Origin: Darksidea phi | Taxonomy: Eukaryota > Ascomycota > Dothideomycetes > Pleosporales > Lentitheciaceae | Reading direction: 5' to 3' | Assembly: GCA_030770425.1 (NCBI GenBank) | Contig: JASJFT010000105.1 | Location: 1 to 64,000, forward strand | DNA length: 64,000 bases | Part shown: positions 1 through 9,524 of the stretch, piece by piece | How the letters are laid out: the number at the start of each line of letters is the position of its first letter | Position numbering within the stretch: the first letter of the stretch is position 1 | Translations under genes and position numbers: made by a program | The notes under the pieces: generated by a model | Seen by the model: the letters and a program-made list of their open reading frames with translations, nothing else | What the model was told of the DNA's origin: nothing | The model's database searches: none

Positions 1-545
1 TGTGGTTCGGCATCACATGTCATTTCTCGTCCAGCGCCTCAATGTTCGAAACATCACCTCGTCGTACTGTGTACAGCCCCACAGCCCCATCATCGTGTAT
101 AAGGTGCCCCATTATCGTGTATAAGGTGTGGGTATAGCACCTCTACTGTGTACAATCTCCTACTGTGTTTCGTGCGGACCTTCTAAAGAGACTCCCACTA
201 TGCAAATCCAAATCAAAAGGTCAGCTGATACCTGCATCGTTCTCTCCCCAGAACCGCAAGCAGGTAGTGGGATATTAGGAGAGCCAATGATTTTGACGGT
301 CGTGGCATCATCGCCGCAATAAGGGTCCAACCATGCCGTTTTTAGTGCGAGGTAGGTAACGCTGCCCATAAGCATTACTTGGCCGAGAAAGGTATTTAGA
401 CCTACGTTTACTCGCTTCGACCTCTATCATGTCCTCTAACAAACACTTCGAGCTTACGCATTTGGCACTCTCTCCGCCATTTCGCCAGTGGATCATTTCT
501 TACCAACGACTCTTTCCATATACGACAGCTTGACTTCCTAAAACC
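1..545. other. Gene-free 5' flank with short repeats
   Basis: No convincing gene is seen. A 15-base direct repeat, ATCGTGTATAAGGTG, occurs at about 92-106 and 115-129. A copy of a dispersed repeat (repeat B) lies at 169-220. A short ATG-initiated reading frame starting near 428 (MSSNKHFELTHL...) closes just before the metallopeptidase frame opens and could be an upstream exon of that gene; this is not resolved. Confidence 0.4.
169..220 (+). repeat. Repeat B, copy 1
   Basis: About 50 bp with cores TTCGTGCGGA and ACTATGCAAATCCAAA. A diverged inverted copy lies at 1527-1577 and a direct copy at 40441-40486. The inverted pair brackets the metallopeptidase gene. It may be a terminal repeat of an unknown small element. 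Confidence 0.6.
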
Positions 546-1460
546 GTGGCGAAAAAGACCGCTCGACAAGCCTCTGATGCTCTGACTGAGATGGAAATCT
601 TACGCCTCACCGACCCCAAACCCGAGCCCAGGAGCTCTCTCAATTGGGATCGCAGCAACCAGAGCCAACCGAAAGCACTACGTATGGCCGTAGAGAAGGC
701 TCTGCTGTGGCCCAATGGCCAGAGCCTTCTTGTGAAGTTTTTCGACGGGTCCGAGGACCTCCACAGGAAAGTCAAGAAAGCCGCCCAAACATGGGAGAAG
801 TACGCGCATATCGAATTCAAGTTCGTCGAAAACGGGCCTTCGGACATCCGCATCTCCTTTGACGAGCGTGGTGGCTCCTTTTCGTTCGTGGGAACCGAGG
901 CGCGGAAAGTGCCGGACGATAAGGCAACGATGAATCTGGCCACTGCGAACATGACACCTCGGATAGTGGAGCGCAACATCCTTCATGAGTTCGGACACGC
1001 TCTTGGCTGTATCCACGAACATTGTTCGCCTACAGCTAACATCAGTTGGAACACGGAGCATGTCTACTCACACTTTAAGCAACTGGGCTGGAATAAGAAA
1101 ATGGTGGACGCGAATTTGTTCCAGGAGTATCCTCCGGAAGCGATAGAATACTCCCCCTTTGACTCGATGTCCATCATGATGTATCACCTCGAAACCGCTT
1201 TTACCAAGGATGGCTACACCTCACGTTACGGTTGGGACCTCTCCAAGACAGACAAAGAGTTCATATCAAAAGTATACCCTAAACCGAAGGGGTCGCACGT
1301 CAGTACTTCGGCCAGAGTGAAGCAGCGGTTCTATCAGGGCATGAAAACAGTTTCAAGAGGATGGCTGCCACAGTTCCTCTGCCTTGCAAGCCCAACATCT
1401 CGCATAGCGGTGACGATGAATCGAGTGCAGATACTGGAGGGGAAGGAGATTGACGAATAG
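546..1460 (+). CDS. Astacin-like zinc metallopeptidase (metzincin), 5' end unresolved
   Basis: A reading frame of about 304 codons encodes a metzincin-type protease. The zinc motif HEFGHALGCIHEH matches the astacin signature HExxHxxGxxHE exactly: three zinc-binding His plus the catalytic Glu. A SIMMYH segment about 65 residues later is the expected Met-turn. The sequence before the motif looks like a metallopeptidase beta-sheet region. The frame opens at a GTG just after an in-frame TGA, so the true start is either the first internal ATG (MEILRLT..., about codon 16) or an upstream exon. I see no signal peptide, which is unusual for this family. The C-terminal tail after KPKG is low in recognisable structure. 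Inverted copies of repeat B flank the gene, and a MITE follows at once. Family call is firm; boundaries are not. Confidence 0.75.
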   Translation: MAKKTARQASDALTEMEILRLTDPKPEPRSSLNWDRSNQSQPKALRMAVEKALLWPNGQSLLVKFFDGSEDLHRKVKKAAQTWEKYAHIEFKFVENGPSDIRISFDERGGSFSFVGTEARKVPDDKATMNLATANMTPRIVERNILHEFGHALGCIHEHCSPTANISWNTEHVYSHFKQLGWNKKMVDANLFQEYPPEAIEYSPFDSMSIMMYHLETAFTKDGYTSRYGWDLSKTDKEFISKVYPKPKGSHVSTSARVKQRFYQGMKTVSRGWLPQFLCLASPTSRIAVTMNRVQILEGKEIDE

Positions 1461-1526
1461 TGCGGTCTAGTGAGAACTCGCGAAACAAAAGGGTTTGGCA
1501 CTGTTGCGGGTAATGGATACAATCAA

Positions 1527-1577
1527 TTTGTTTTGGATTTGCATAGTATGAGTCTCTTTTGTAAGCTCCGCACGAAG
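1527..1577 (-). repeat. Repeat B, copy 2 (inverted)
   Basis: The reverse complement reads TTCGTGCGGAGCTTAC, then AAGAGACTC and ACTATGCAAATCCAAA. It matches copy 1 at 169-220 at most positions, in opposite orientation. It lies about 70 bp after the metallopeptidase stop codon. Confidence 0.6.
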
Positions 1578-1684
1578 AATACAATCAATATTACATGGAC
1601 CAAGTCCTATAGCGACCCACGAGCAGTTCGCCGGAAGAAGCATAGTTGCACTTCATCTACACAGCAATCACCCAATGTGAACCA

Positions 1685-2111
1685 TCGAATGAGCAGCATC
1701 CATCGCGTCGCCAAACTCGCAGAATAACCCAAAAAGGCGTGACTCGAAAAGGTATTTCGTCCCTAACACCTCCAAACGCAAGATATACCCACACCTTATC
1801 AGCAGGTCACATTTCCCGCTCTTGAGTCCGGTAGACTATCGTCGCTACCGCTCAACATTATGGTACGCGCCACGCCCTCTCTAAGGCTCTAGCCGTTGCC
1901 CATGGTATACGGGACGCCTTCTTTTATAAGGCTCAGGCCGTTACCCTTATAGTTATGCCGTAACGGTAAGCCTTAGATAAGAACTATAACCCCCTTTAGT
2001 TTTAAATAACATTCTTGCGTTGCGAGGTATTCGAGACGAAATGCCTTTTTGTGTCACCTCTTTGGCTTATTCCGCGAGTGGGGCGACGCGATGGCTGCTA
2101 CTCATTTGATA
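1685..2111. mobile_element. MITE A with long imperfect terminal inverted repeats
   Basis: A roughly 427-bp non-coding element. Its left end (about 1685-1765) starts TCGAATGAGCAGCATCCATC and passes through ACTCGCAGAATAACCCAAA to GGTATTTCGTCCC. The right end (about 2033-2111) is the reverse complement of the same sequence with scattered mismatches, giving terminal inverted repeats of about 75-80 bp. The interior is AT-leaning and encodes nothing. Four further single termini occur in the window (13883, 17783, 50410, 50548). Several are preceded by TA, which fits a Tc1/mariner-type target. The class is inferred. Confidence 0.7.
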
Positions 2112-2531
2112 CGCACGCCATATACACAACGGAGCTACAGAGCTATACAAAATCCTGTCGATCACGAGAGACCTCCGATGTGATGTTTCAAATATTGACA
2201 GCCGCTGGATGGGACATAAGCCGCTGGGGACATGCAGGCAAGCTGCGATCGCCGAAAGAGGATAGGTATTCCCCGGCCGCAAAAGTTGTAGTAAGAGAAA
2301 GAAGAGACAAGAAAGACAAGAAAAGAAGACGAGACGAGTGACGTGCTACGAAAAGAAGATAGAAGAGGGCGCACAGACACGGTAATGTTACTGCGAGTAT
2401 TGGTGTAGAAGGAGGGGATGTGATAGGTGAGATTGGACATACGGCACTGCTCCTCACATGTCTAGCTTTTAGATATCTACCTAGACGCGATCCTTCTCGG
2501 TCACGCAACAAAGACCATCCCCGCCAACCAC

Positions 2532-3933
2532 TCAAAAAAACTCATCAGCACCTCCCCTCCACGCATCAAAAAGCCCAACGGGAAATAAATCCGCTAAACG
2601 CTGATACCCCCTAACATTAGGATGCAAATAATCGCCTGTATCGTACTCCTTCTTTAACTGACTCGGCACTTTCGGATCCGCCAGCATTTTGTCGAAATCA
2701 ATGACTGCATCAAACGTGCCACTTTCTCTGATAAACTTGTTGACTTTTTGGCGCGTGCGCTCACGTTCAGGGTTCGAGTACGGTTGGCCGGTGAAATTGG
2801 CGGGCGCGGAGAAGGGTGTGATGGTGGCGGCGAAGACCGGGATGCCGAAGGCGTGGATGCGGGAGACGATTTGTTGGTATGCTTGTGTGAGGCCTTCGTA
2901 GACGGCGGTTTGGGCGGCGGGCGTGGTATCTGCGGTGCCGATGTCGTTTACGCCTTCGAAGATCATGGCGTATTTGACTCCTGGATGGGCTAGCACGTCT
3001 CTATCGACCCTCCCTAATGCATTCGGTCCCAGTCCGTCCGCTAGTACGCGGTTTCCACCGGCGGCTTGGTTTGCTAGACCGATTCCTTTCGTATTTGGAG
3101 ACTTCTGGAGCCGAGCGAGGAGGAGGTCGGGCCAGCGGTTGTTCTTGTTGGTGTCGGAGCCGCGACCATCTGTGATGCTGTCACCGATGATGGCGAAGGT
3201 GCCGTAGGATGGCAGGACCCAAGCCTCGACTGCGGAAACAAGATACCAATGGGCTGCGCTTTGCGTGCTCGCGTTCGTGACACTCAGAGCCGGTGCAGAA
3301 ACAGCGTTACCATATTGCCACCAGCTTGTTGTTCGACTTCCAGGGTGGGATGTCATACTGTTTGTCTTTTGGCCAGTTTCGAGATAGATGCTTATGGTAA
3401 GTATGCTTTGCGGTTTGATCTTGAAATTCAGCGGGTCGGAGACCGCGAGTGCGCCATTTGGAATCGAGATTGAGCCTTTGCCTGAGAATGTAACCTTTTG
3501 GAGCGTCGACGCTTGGATCTGGTGGATGCCCGCTGTGTCATTGGCCGGTAGCGCTACAGTGACCGCCGTAATCGGCAAGTTGGTCACACCGAAAGCATTT
3601 GATATTCTGATGCGGATTTGTGAGGCGGCAACGGACATGTGCAGTGTTTGGCGAATGGTGCTATTTACGAAGACGGCGCCAGTTTGATTCTACACCGCGT
3701 CAGCACATATGAATGGACGATGATGAGGGGCAAAGTACAAATGGGACTGGAGGTAAATTTGCAGGTTCGGTGAGCTGCGGCATTGAGGTCCACGTATCGA
3801 TCCAGTGGCCATTTGGCGGATTGGGTCGAATTGCACGTCTGGCGATGCTTGATACCGCCACGTCATCTCCACGAGCTGAAACCAGCTGGAGCACGAGTCC
3901 TACTGCAAGTAGCATTAACCGTGAGGACAACAT
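2532..3933 (-). CDS. Secreted GDSL/SGNH-family esterase (XynE-like)
   Basis: Two exons, 3739-3933 and 2532-3689, joined across a 49-bp GT-AG intron (3690-3738), give about 450 aa. The N-terminus MLSSRLMLLAVGLVLQLVSA is a clear signal peptide. The SGNH blocks are all present: GDSITDG (nucleophile Ser near residue 236), AGGNR (Gly and Asn of the oxyanion hole), GVND, and DYLHPN with the catalytic Asp/His pair near the C-terminus. A beta-rich domain precedes the hydrolase domain, as in XynE-like or rhamnogalacturonan-acetylesterase-type members. Likely function is extracellular ester hydrolysis, for example of acetylated plant polysaccharide; the exact substrate is not shown. The ATG at 3931-3933 is chosen because it sits directly before the hydrophobic core. 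Confidence 0.9.
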
Positions 3934-4846
3934 CTTGACACCGTTCCTTCTATTCAAGCCTCAATGAAGACAAAGGATGGGCGCGCATCGTTGAGTAGGA
4001 CACGATCACTGCATCTTATACCCTCCCACTCCGCCGCGGGCCACATATTACGGATGCATGGAAGTAGAAGCAGTAATGGGGCTAAGGACAAACACGAGGC
4101 CAAGTAGAGTAAACAGCGCCGTTCATCGCTTCTAGCAGTGTTCCTGACAAGCCGCTGCGAGCGGGCATGGTGCGCAGTTTGACGGATAAATTGCATCGGC
4201 GCGGCGGTCCTGGTTGGTGGATGCTTTCATGAACCACATACCGGGACCGAATTTATCCATCGGGCCGCTGCGTTAGCGATCCATGACGTGACGCGTTGAA
4301 ACTTTTGTGAGTGATGTGAAAATGGGCGGTCTAGGGCTAGCGTAGACACGGCTGACCTCCGAGTATGAACCACGGCACTGAGACATGCAATTGATAGAGG
4401 GACCGCACCATGTCGGAGCATCGGCGAGATGGAGAGTTCACCCCTAGAAGAAAAAGCTGGAAAGAAAACATATATTCATTGGTATCGCCGCATTTTCCGT
4501 CCCGAGATGATGGAACACCTTCATGCAATTAGAAAACACCCATGAGGTAGATGTACAATGCACACCTGCTCAACGCCGATCCGGTCTAGTAATCCACATC
4601 AAATCCCTGGCCATCCAAGACAATCATCCCAGGCCTGGTCGGAAGGTCGAAGCTCGAAAAACGCATGGCGCTGTTGCGAGTGAGCGAGACGCGAATGATG
4701 CTCGGACTCATACGTGACACTTAGCACACAGCAACAATCCCAACCATAGTCTTCTGCCGCGCAACGAGATTCGGTCCATTCGTACAATCCGCATCACGCA
4801 TAACCCATCAAGGGGCGGCACGTCGAATATTCAAGTGTATGTCAGC
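3934..4846. other. Intergenic region, no gene seen
   Basis: Only short frames without family features. It would hold the esterase promoter (right-to-left gene) and the 3' end of the NC2-alpha gene. Confidence 0.4.
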
Positions 4847-5641
4847 TCAAGAAGAATCGTCATCAGTCTTCTTCTTCTTCCTACCAGCAGCCTTCTTCCT
4901 CTTCCCGTCCACCTCCATTGCGTCGCCCTCGCTTTTGTCTCCCGATGGCGCGTCGGCGATCTTGGATACGATGTCGGAAAGGAAGTCGAACTGCACATCC
5001 TTGGTGATGGCTTGCTTGAGGTGGATGGCGCCGACGCGTTTTGAGTTGCGCGCCTTCGCTTCGGCGGCCGCCTTGGTGACGAGGGAGATCATGAAGAGCT
5101 CGAGAGCTTTTGCTGCGAGGAGTCAGCAATTGGTGTTTCAGCCGGGCGTAAGCAGGGAATACTTGCAGACTACCACGGGCGTGACCTGTGCGACTTTACC
5201 GACATCGTCATCGGCCTGCATGATGCGCTTTATCCTCGCGACGGGGAAGTGAACTGTGATGTTGATGCCCTCGGCGCTCGTCGTCGTCGCGCCTGGTGCG
5301 GCGCTCGCGGCCCCATTGCCCTCCTTCCTCTTCCCCCTCACCTTCTCCGACACGTCGGGCGTGTAGTCGGCATCTGCATCTTCCATGCTCTCCTCCTTGC
5401 GCACGCCCCGCGGCATGAACGGCGACGTAAACTGCGGCGACGAGGCCAGCTGCGGGGATGCGAACTGGGGCGTCGGCTTTGGCTGAAGGGTCGGGCTACT
5501 GGTGGGCGGCGAGTAGGGCAGGCCGTGGGAGATGGAGCCTCTGTAGCCCCGGTGCTGAGGATGCACAGGTTCGTTGTCGGTGCTGTGGTAGCTCGAGAGA
5601 TCGGGGGATTGGGGAGCCCAGGAAGCGTCGGTGCTCTCCAT
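4847..5641 (-). CDS. NC2-alpha / DRAP1-type histone-fold transcription corepressor
   Basis: Exon 1 (5167-5641) and exon 2 (4847-5112) give about 246 aa. The histone fold spans the junction: [20 protein letters not shown], then a TPVVV-S-KALELF helix, then an [13 protein letters not shown] helix and QFDFL. This arrangement is typical of NC2-alpha (DRAP1/Bur6), which pairs with NC2-beta and represses or redirects TBP at promoters. The N-terminal about 120 residues are Pro/Ser-rich and disordered. The acidic C-terminus ends in a Lys-rich tail ([12 protein letters not shown]) that could be a nuclear signal. The 54-bp intron starts with GC (GCAAGT) rather than GT; only this donor keeps the conserved Ser-Lys-Ala-Leu-Glu helix in frame. 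Other H2A-like folds (POLE4/Dpb3, CHRAC) are less likely. Confidence 0.85.
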
Positions 5642-6467
5642 TGGCTCGGGCCGGTATTTAAGGGCGGTGCGGCGGACGGCCTGAAGCTTGTGCGGGCGAG
5701 AGGGGTGTGTGTGATTGGGCTTGCAAGCGACGCCAGCTGAGGTTGGCGATCCGAGGCTGGTAGGCACCGAACACGCGCGTTTCAGGCGGGCGGTGAGGCG
5801 CTGGGGCGTGGCGGCAGAATCCCTGGGCCGATGGCTCGAGGTGTGGATTTTCTCCTGCGGGGCATGGGCACAATTTATCGATGGGCCGCCGCTAGGGGGG
5901 GTAAGGCCGCGCCCGCCAAGCCCAGCCGCGACCTCCCGCTCCAAAACAAAGCGTGCTGCGAACGCCTGCTGCGTCTCTTCACCTCACTTCACGGCTGCTT
6001 TGTCTGCCCCCCCTACAAGGTGGTGCCGCAGAGCGCCCGTGCATGTGACGCTGGCTGGGTGATGACAAGAGCAAGCTCGAGACACTCGCGATGCGCGTTG
6101 AACTGCACCATCGCGGCCCGCTCGGCACACCGTGGCCTGTCCCTATGGCGAAGCCCGCTGCCTGCGCAGGCGTGGTTCCATCATTAGGCGCCGCCCACGT
6201 GTCCTGGCAGGCGTCGCTGAGGGTGAATGACTTGATCTAATCTGACAGCCTGCGCGCGAGGAACTTCTTTCACCGGTTTCGTTGACCGTCCACGCCACGC
6301 CGCGCCTGTCCGGATGCATCTGCCGTGGATGATCGGGGGCGACAAGGGACGGTTAGCAACCGCGAATGCGCCTGCCTACGCATGTCGCTGGGCTGCTCAG
6401 GACGCGCAGTGCGAAATACAAATGCTGTGCTTTCCGAAGCCAATACACTATCTTACAGGCTGCACGC
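5642..6467. other. NC2-alpha upstream region, no gene seen
   Basis: GC-rich sequence between the NC2-alpha start and the tafazzin stop. A CACGTG E-box-like site is visible near 6195 (CCCACGTGTCC). No conserved coding frame. Confidence 0.35.
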
Positions 6468-7772
6468 TCACGTATCTTTCGTCCAGCTCCCGTCTTCTTT
6501 CGGCCCCTCTCGACGAGGCCCTTCTCTTATCCACGTCTCCGCGAGCCCGCTCTTGGGGTCCTCGTCTGGGTGACCGCGCAACCGCCGCACGTCCAGAACA
6601 GCCGCGCGCACTCGCATCGTACACTCTTTCCGCAGCTGCACGGCCTCGTCCGAGTACTTGAGCGCGTCGTTGAGGACGCCAACCTCTAGCGTTCCGCTCT
6701 TCCTTTCCTCGCTGGCGCGCATCTGCTTCCAACGCTTGCGCAGATCCCCAAACACTTTCTCGCCGTCCAGTCTATCGCCAAAGGTGATGCTCACATCCTT
6801 GAATGGGCGCGGCAGGAATCGCGGGAACGTGCGTCGCTCGTCCATGACGTCCTGGGGTCCTTCTATCCACATTGGGACAACGTCTGGCACTGGGTCGCTT
6901 TCTAGTATGAGACGCGACACCCCCCATTTGAAGTAGCGCAATGTCTTGTCTTCCTTCTGGTGTATCATGCCCTCTGGAAATATGTGTATCCATGCATGAC
7001 GACGGCTGAGGTAGGCCGAGGGCGAGGGAAATGTATCAATCCCATTCGTCGAAAAGGTCATATGCCCACCCGAGAACGGGTCCGAGATATCGGGACTCCG
7101 GAGGGATCGGTTTGGCTTCTCGGGCGGAGCATTTTCGCGCACGAAGGGTCCGCGACAGAGGAGGCGGATCGCCTGGGTTATGGTAGGCTGAAAGAGGCCG
7201 CCGTGTGGCGAATACGCCAAACGATGCGTAGGCAGGACCTGTCCGAGCGTGAAGAAGGTCGAAAGGCCTCTGCCATCTTATTAGCTTGCGCAAGGGGTGT
7301 TGACCTTGGGACAGTACTTGTTCGTAAAACACAGATCGTAGCTCCCTAGTCCCCAGCGCAAGTTATCGGGATTAAACAAATATGATATAGGCAAGATACC
7401 CCATATCAGAGGATCATCCAGTCTGTTCCCAGTACATAGTATGAGCAGCAATTCTTAAGCCCAGGGTGCATCGTCGCGGGCGAACGTACGTACACGGAGA
7501 CGTGATTAGAAACTACCAACATGGTCAATTGAGGCCTAAAACCTTCTAAAACAACGTGACATACCTGTGATTAACCCCCTCTCCCTCCTCTCAACATTGG
7601 CTCTCTCATCCAACAGCTCCAAAAACTTGTCCATCCCATGCACCTCGCTGCGACTCAGCGCGCGTAGAAAGCCTCCGCACAAGAGCCCGATGGCGCCCAT
7701 GACGACGGTTGAACTGGCGCGCCATGGGCCGCTGGGAGCAGCGGGCTGCTCGGAGGGCTGCTCGGGCGGCAT
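6468..7772 (-). CDS. Tafazzin (cardiolipin-remodelling transacylase)
   Basis: Four exons (7565-7772, 7494-7512, 7318-7422, 6468-7269) join in phase to about 377 aa. The acyltransferase HX4D motif NHVSVLDD is assembled across three exons. It is followed by the DPLIWG and GQVLPTHR segments and, further on, by FPEG in HIFPEGMIH, as in yeast Taz1 and human tafazzin. A hydrophobic N-terminal stretch (VVMGAIGLLCGGF) fits the membrane-embedding segment of this mitochondrial enzyme, which moves acyl chains between phospholipids and lysocardiolipin. Introns are 52, 71 and 48 bp. Exon 2 is only 19 nt long and carries the catalytic His codon, so splicing there is essential. The start at 7772 (MPPEQPSEQ...) is the first ATG before the hydrophobic segment; an in-frame ATG further upstream (about 7931) is possible. 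Confidence 0.9.
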
Positions 7773-8150
7773 TGGGTGGTGTGGTGTAGAGACGAAAAGT
7801 TGGGAAAAGGCCGAAATGACATGGTTTGGGACTCGGAACTGTAAATGGGATGGGGGTGCTTGGACCAGTTTGGTTGGGGGCGACGCGACCAGCCACGTGT
7901 GGCGAGCGCGATCTTTCCGAGGCCCCGACATCTGGACGTCAACTTTTTGGGGGAGTTCACTTCGCCATATCCGAGTACAGCAACGGATACTACCTACGGA
8001 GGTACGCTTCGATACAGGCGGTCGGCTGCGACTTCCGTCTTCGCCCTCTCTCGGTCCCGCTTTCCTCAATTGCGCAAAATATACCCGCCGCAAACCAACC
8101 CTCGCTATAGTTCATTGCTCTCTCGTCACTCTCGAAGACCCTCGCCCAAG
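7773..8150. promoter_or_regulatory. Divergent promoter, tafazzin / NOSIP-like gene
   Basis: A 378-bp gap between two head-to-head start codons must hold both promoters. No single site stands out. Confidence 0.4.
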
Positions 8151-9227
8151 ATGCCTCCGCCAAAAACAATATTCACCTCCTACGAGCGGGACTCCATGAA
8201 AGCCGTATGGGGATCGCAAACCTCCCGTCTAACCCGCGATTCCTTCCTCCCCTTCGGCAGCTGCCAGCTCTGTCTGCTCCCGGCCGTCGATCCTGTATGC
8301 TGTCCTTCTGGCGACCTATTCTGCCGCGAGTGCGCGATGACGAATCTGCTTGCGCAACGGAAGGAGATTAAGCGGTTAGAGAAGGTAGCGGAGAGACGGC
8401 GGGAAGAAGAGGAAGAGCAGAGGGCAAGAGATGAGGAGGAGGCGAGGCAGAGGGCTATAGAGGATTTCGAGGCCGTACAGCAGGGCCTAGAGGTGAAAAT
8501 TGGGAGGGGCGGCAAAGTTGTTGGAAGAGAGGGCGGGAAGGTTGTAGTTGAGAAGGAGCACGTCGAGGCGGGAGAGACGAGGGGCAAAAAGCGGAAGTTT
8601 GAGATCGATGAGGAGGAGCTCAAGAGGATAGCTACGGAAGAACGCAGTCGAGCGAAGCTAGCGCTGGATGAGGAGAGGAAGGCGGCGAAGGGTCATCTAC
8701 CGAGTTTCTGGGTGCCGGGCGAAATTTCAGCTCCGAACTACAAGAGCGCAGAAAAGACCAAGCACAACCCTACATGTCCGTCGAGCGATCCCGAACATCC
8801 ACACGCGCTATCATTAAAGACGCTTGTCACCGTCAAATTTAACAGTGAAAAATCAGCCGAAACAAGCAAATCAACACCCTCCTGTCCAAGCTGTCGCAAA
8901 ACCCTCTCCAACGCTAGCAAGGCCGTCATCGCGATACCCTGTGGCCACGTACTGTGTAAGCCGTGCGTGGACAAGTTTTTGAGGCCAGAGCACAGACACC
9001 ATAGAGATGCGCATGATGATGGTCCAGAGCCGGAGACAGTGCACTGCTACGTATGCGACGCTGATCTGACGGCTGTCAAGGAAAAGGATAGAGAGGGGAA
9101 GAAGGGGAAGAAAGACAAAGAAAAAGGGTTGAAGCCGGGGTTAGTGGAGATTAGGAGTGAGGGCACGGGGTTTGCGGGGGGTGGGAAGGCGGTGGTTAAG
9201 AGGGAGGGGGTGGCGTTTCAGGTGTAA
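8151..9227 (+). CDS. NOSIP-like RING/U-box E3 ubiquitin ligase
   Basis: A single exon of about 358 aa. The N-terminus (TSYERDSMKAVWGSQTSRLT) and the first Cys cluster, CQLCLLP...CCPSGDLFCREC, match nitric-oxide-synthase-interacting-protein homologues, in which this is a split zinc-less or U-box-type RING. A highly charged coiled coil (KEIKRLEKVAERRREEEEEQ) follows. The second half has a RING-like set: CPSCRKTL, IPCGHVLCKPCV and CYVCDADL. The C-terminal GTGFAGGGK...GVAFQV is the family's usual tail. A KKRKFEIDEEE stretch could be a nuclear signal. The likely role is a nuclear E3 ligase, associated with the spliceosome in other organisms. The start is the first ATG of the conserved frame; a short upstream exon cannot be excluded, because family members often begin with a few more basic residues. 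Confidence 0.85.
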   Translation: MPPPKTIFTSYERDSMKAVWGSQTSRLTRDSFLPFGSCQLCLLPAVDPVCCPSGDLFCRECAMTNLLAQRKEIKRLEKVAERRREEEEEQRARDEEEARQRAIEDFEAVQQGLEVKIGRGGKVVGREGGKVVVEKEHVEAGETRGKKRKFEIDEEELKRIATEERSRAKLALDEERKAAKGHLPSFWVPGEISAPNYKSAEKTKHNPTCPSSDPEHPHALSLKTLVTVKFNSEKSAETSKSTPSCPSCRKTLSNASKAVIAIPCGHVLCKPCVDKFLRPEHRHHRDAHDDGPEPETVHCYVCDADLTAVKEKDREGKKGKKDKEKGLKPGLVEIRSEGTGFAGGGKAVVKREGVAFQV

Positions 9228-9524
9228 GATTAGGAAATAGGGATGGCGATATATTGATACCCATTGCATCACGAGGCACTGGGGAAAACCCGTCAAATGT
9301 GCTCTCGAAATGGCACTCTTTCCGAACCATCGATAATGCGGAAACACCCTTCAAGGTCCGAGTCATTCTAAGAGGCCACCATCACACCTAGCTTCTAGCG
9401 AATATGTCTCCACCACGATGCAAGCCTACTAGGGAATCTCCCTTTTCCTTTAATACCCCAAACGCCTTCACGTGACCATTCCTAAGAGATTCGTATACAT
9501 AAAACTCAGCGACGGAACGAAACC

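Noticed and set aside
500..979. 159-codon minus-strand frame over the metallopeptidase
   Set aside because: Antisense shadow of the zinc-protease gene; low-complexity Arg/Ser/Leu composition and no family features.
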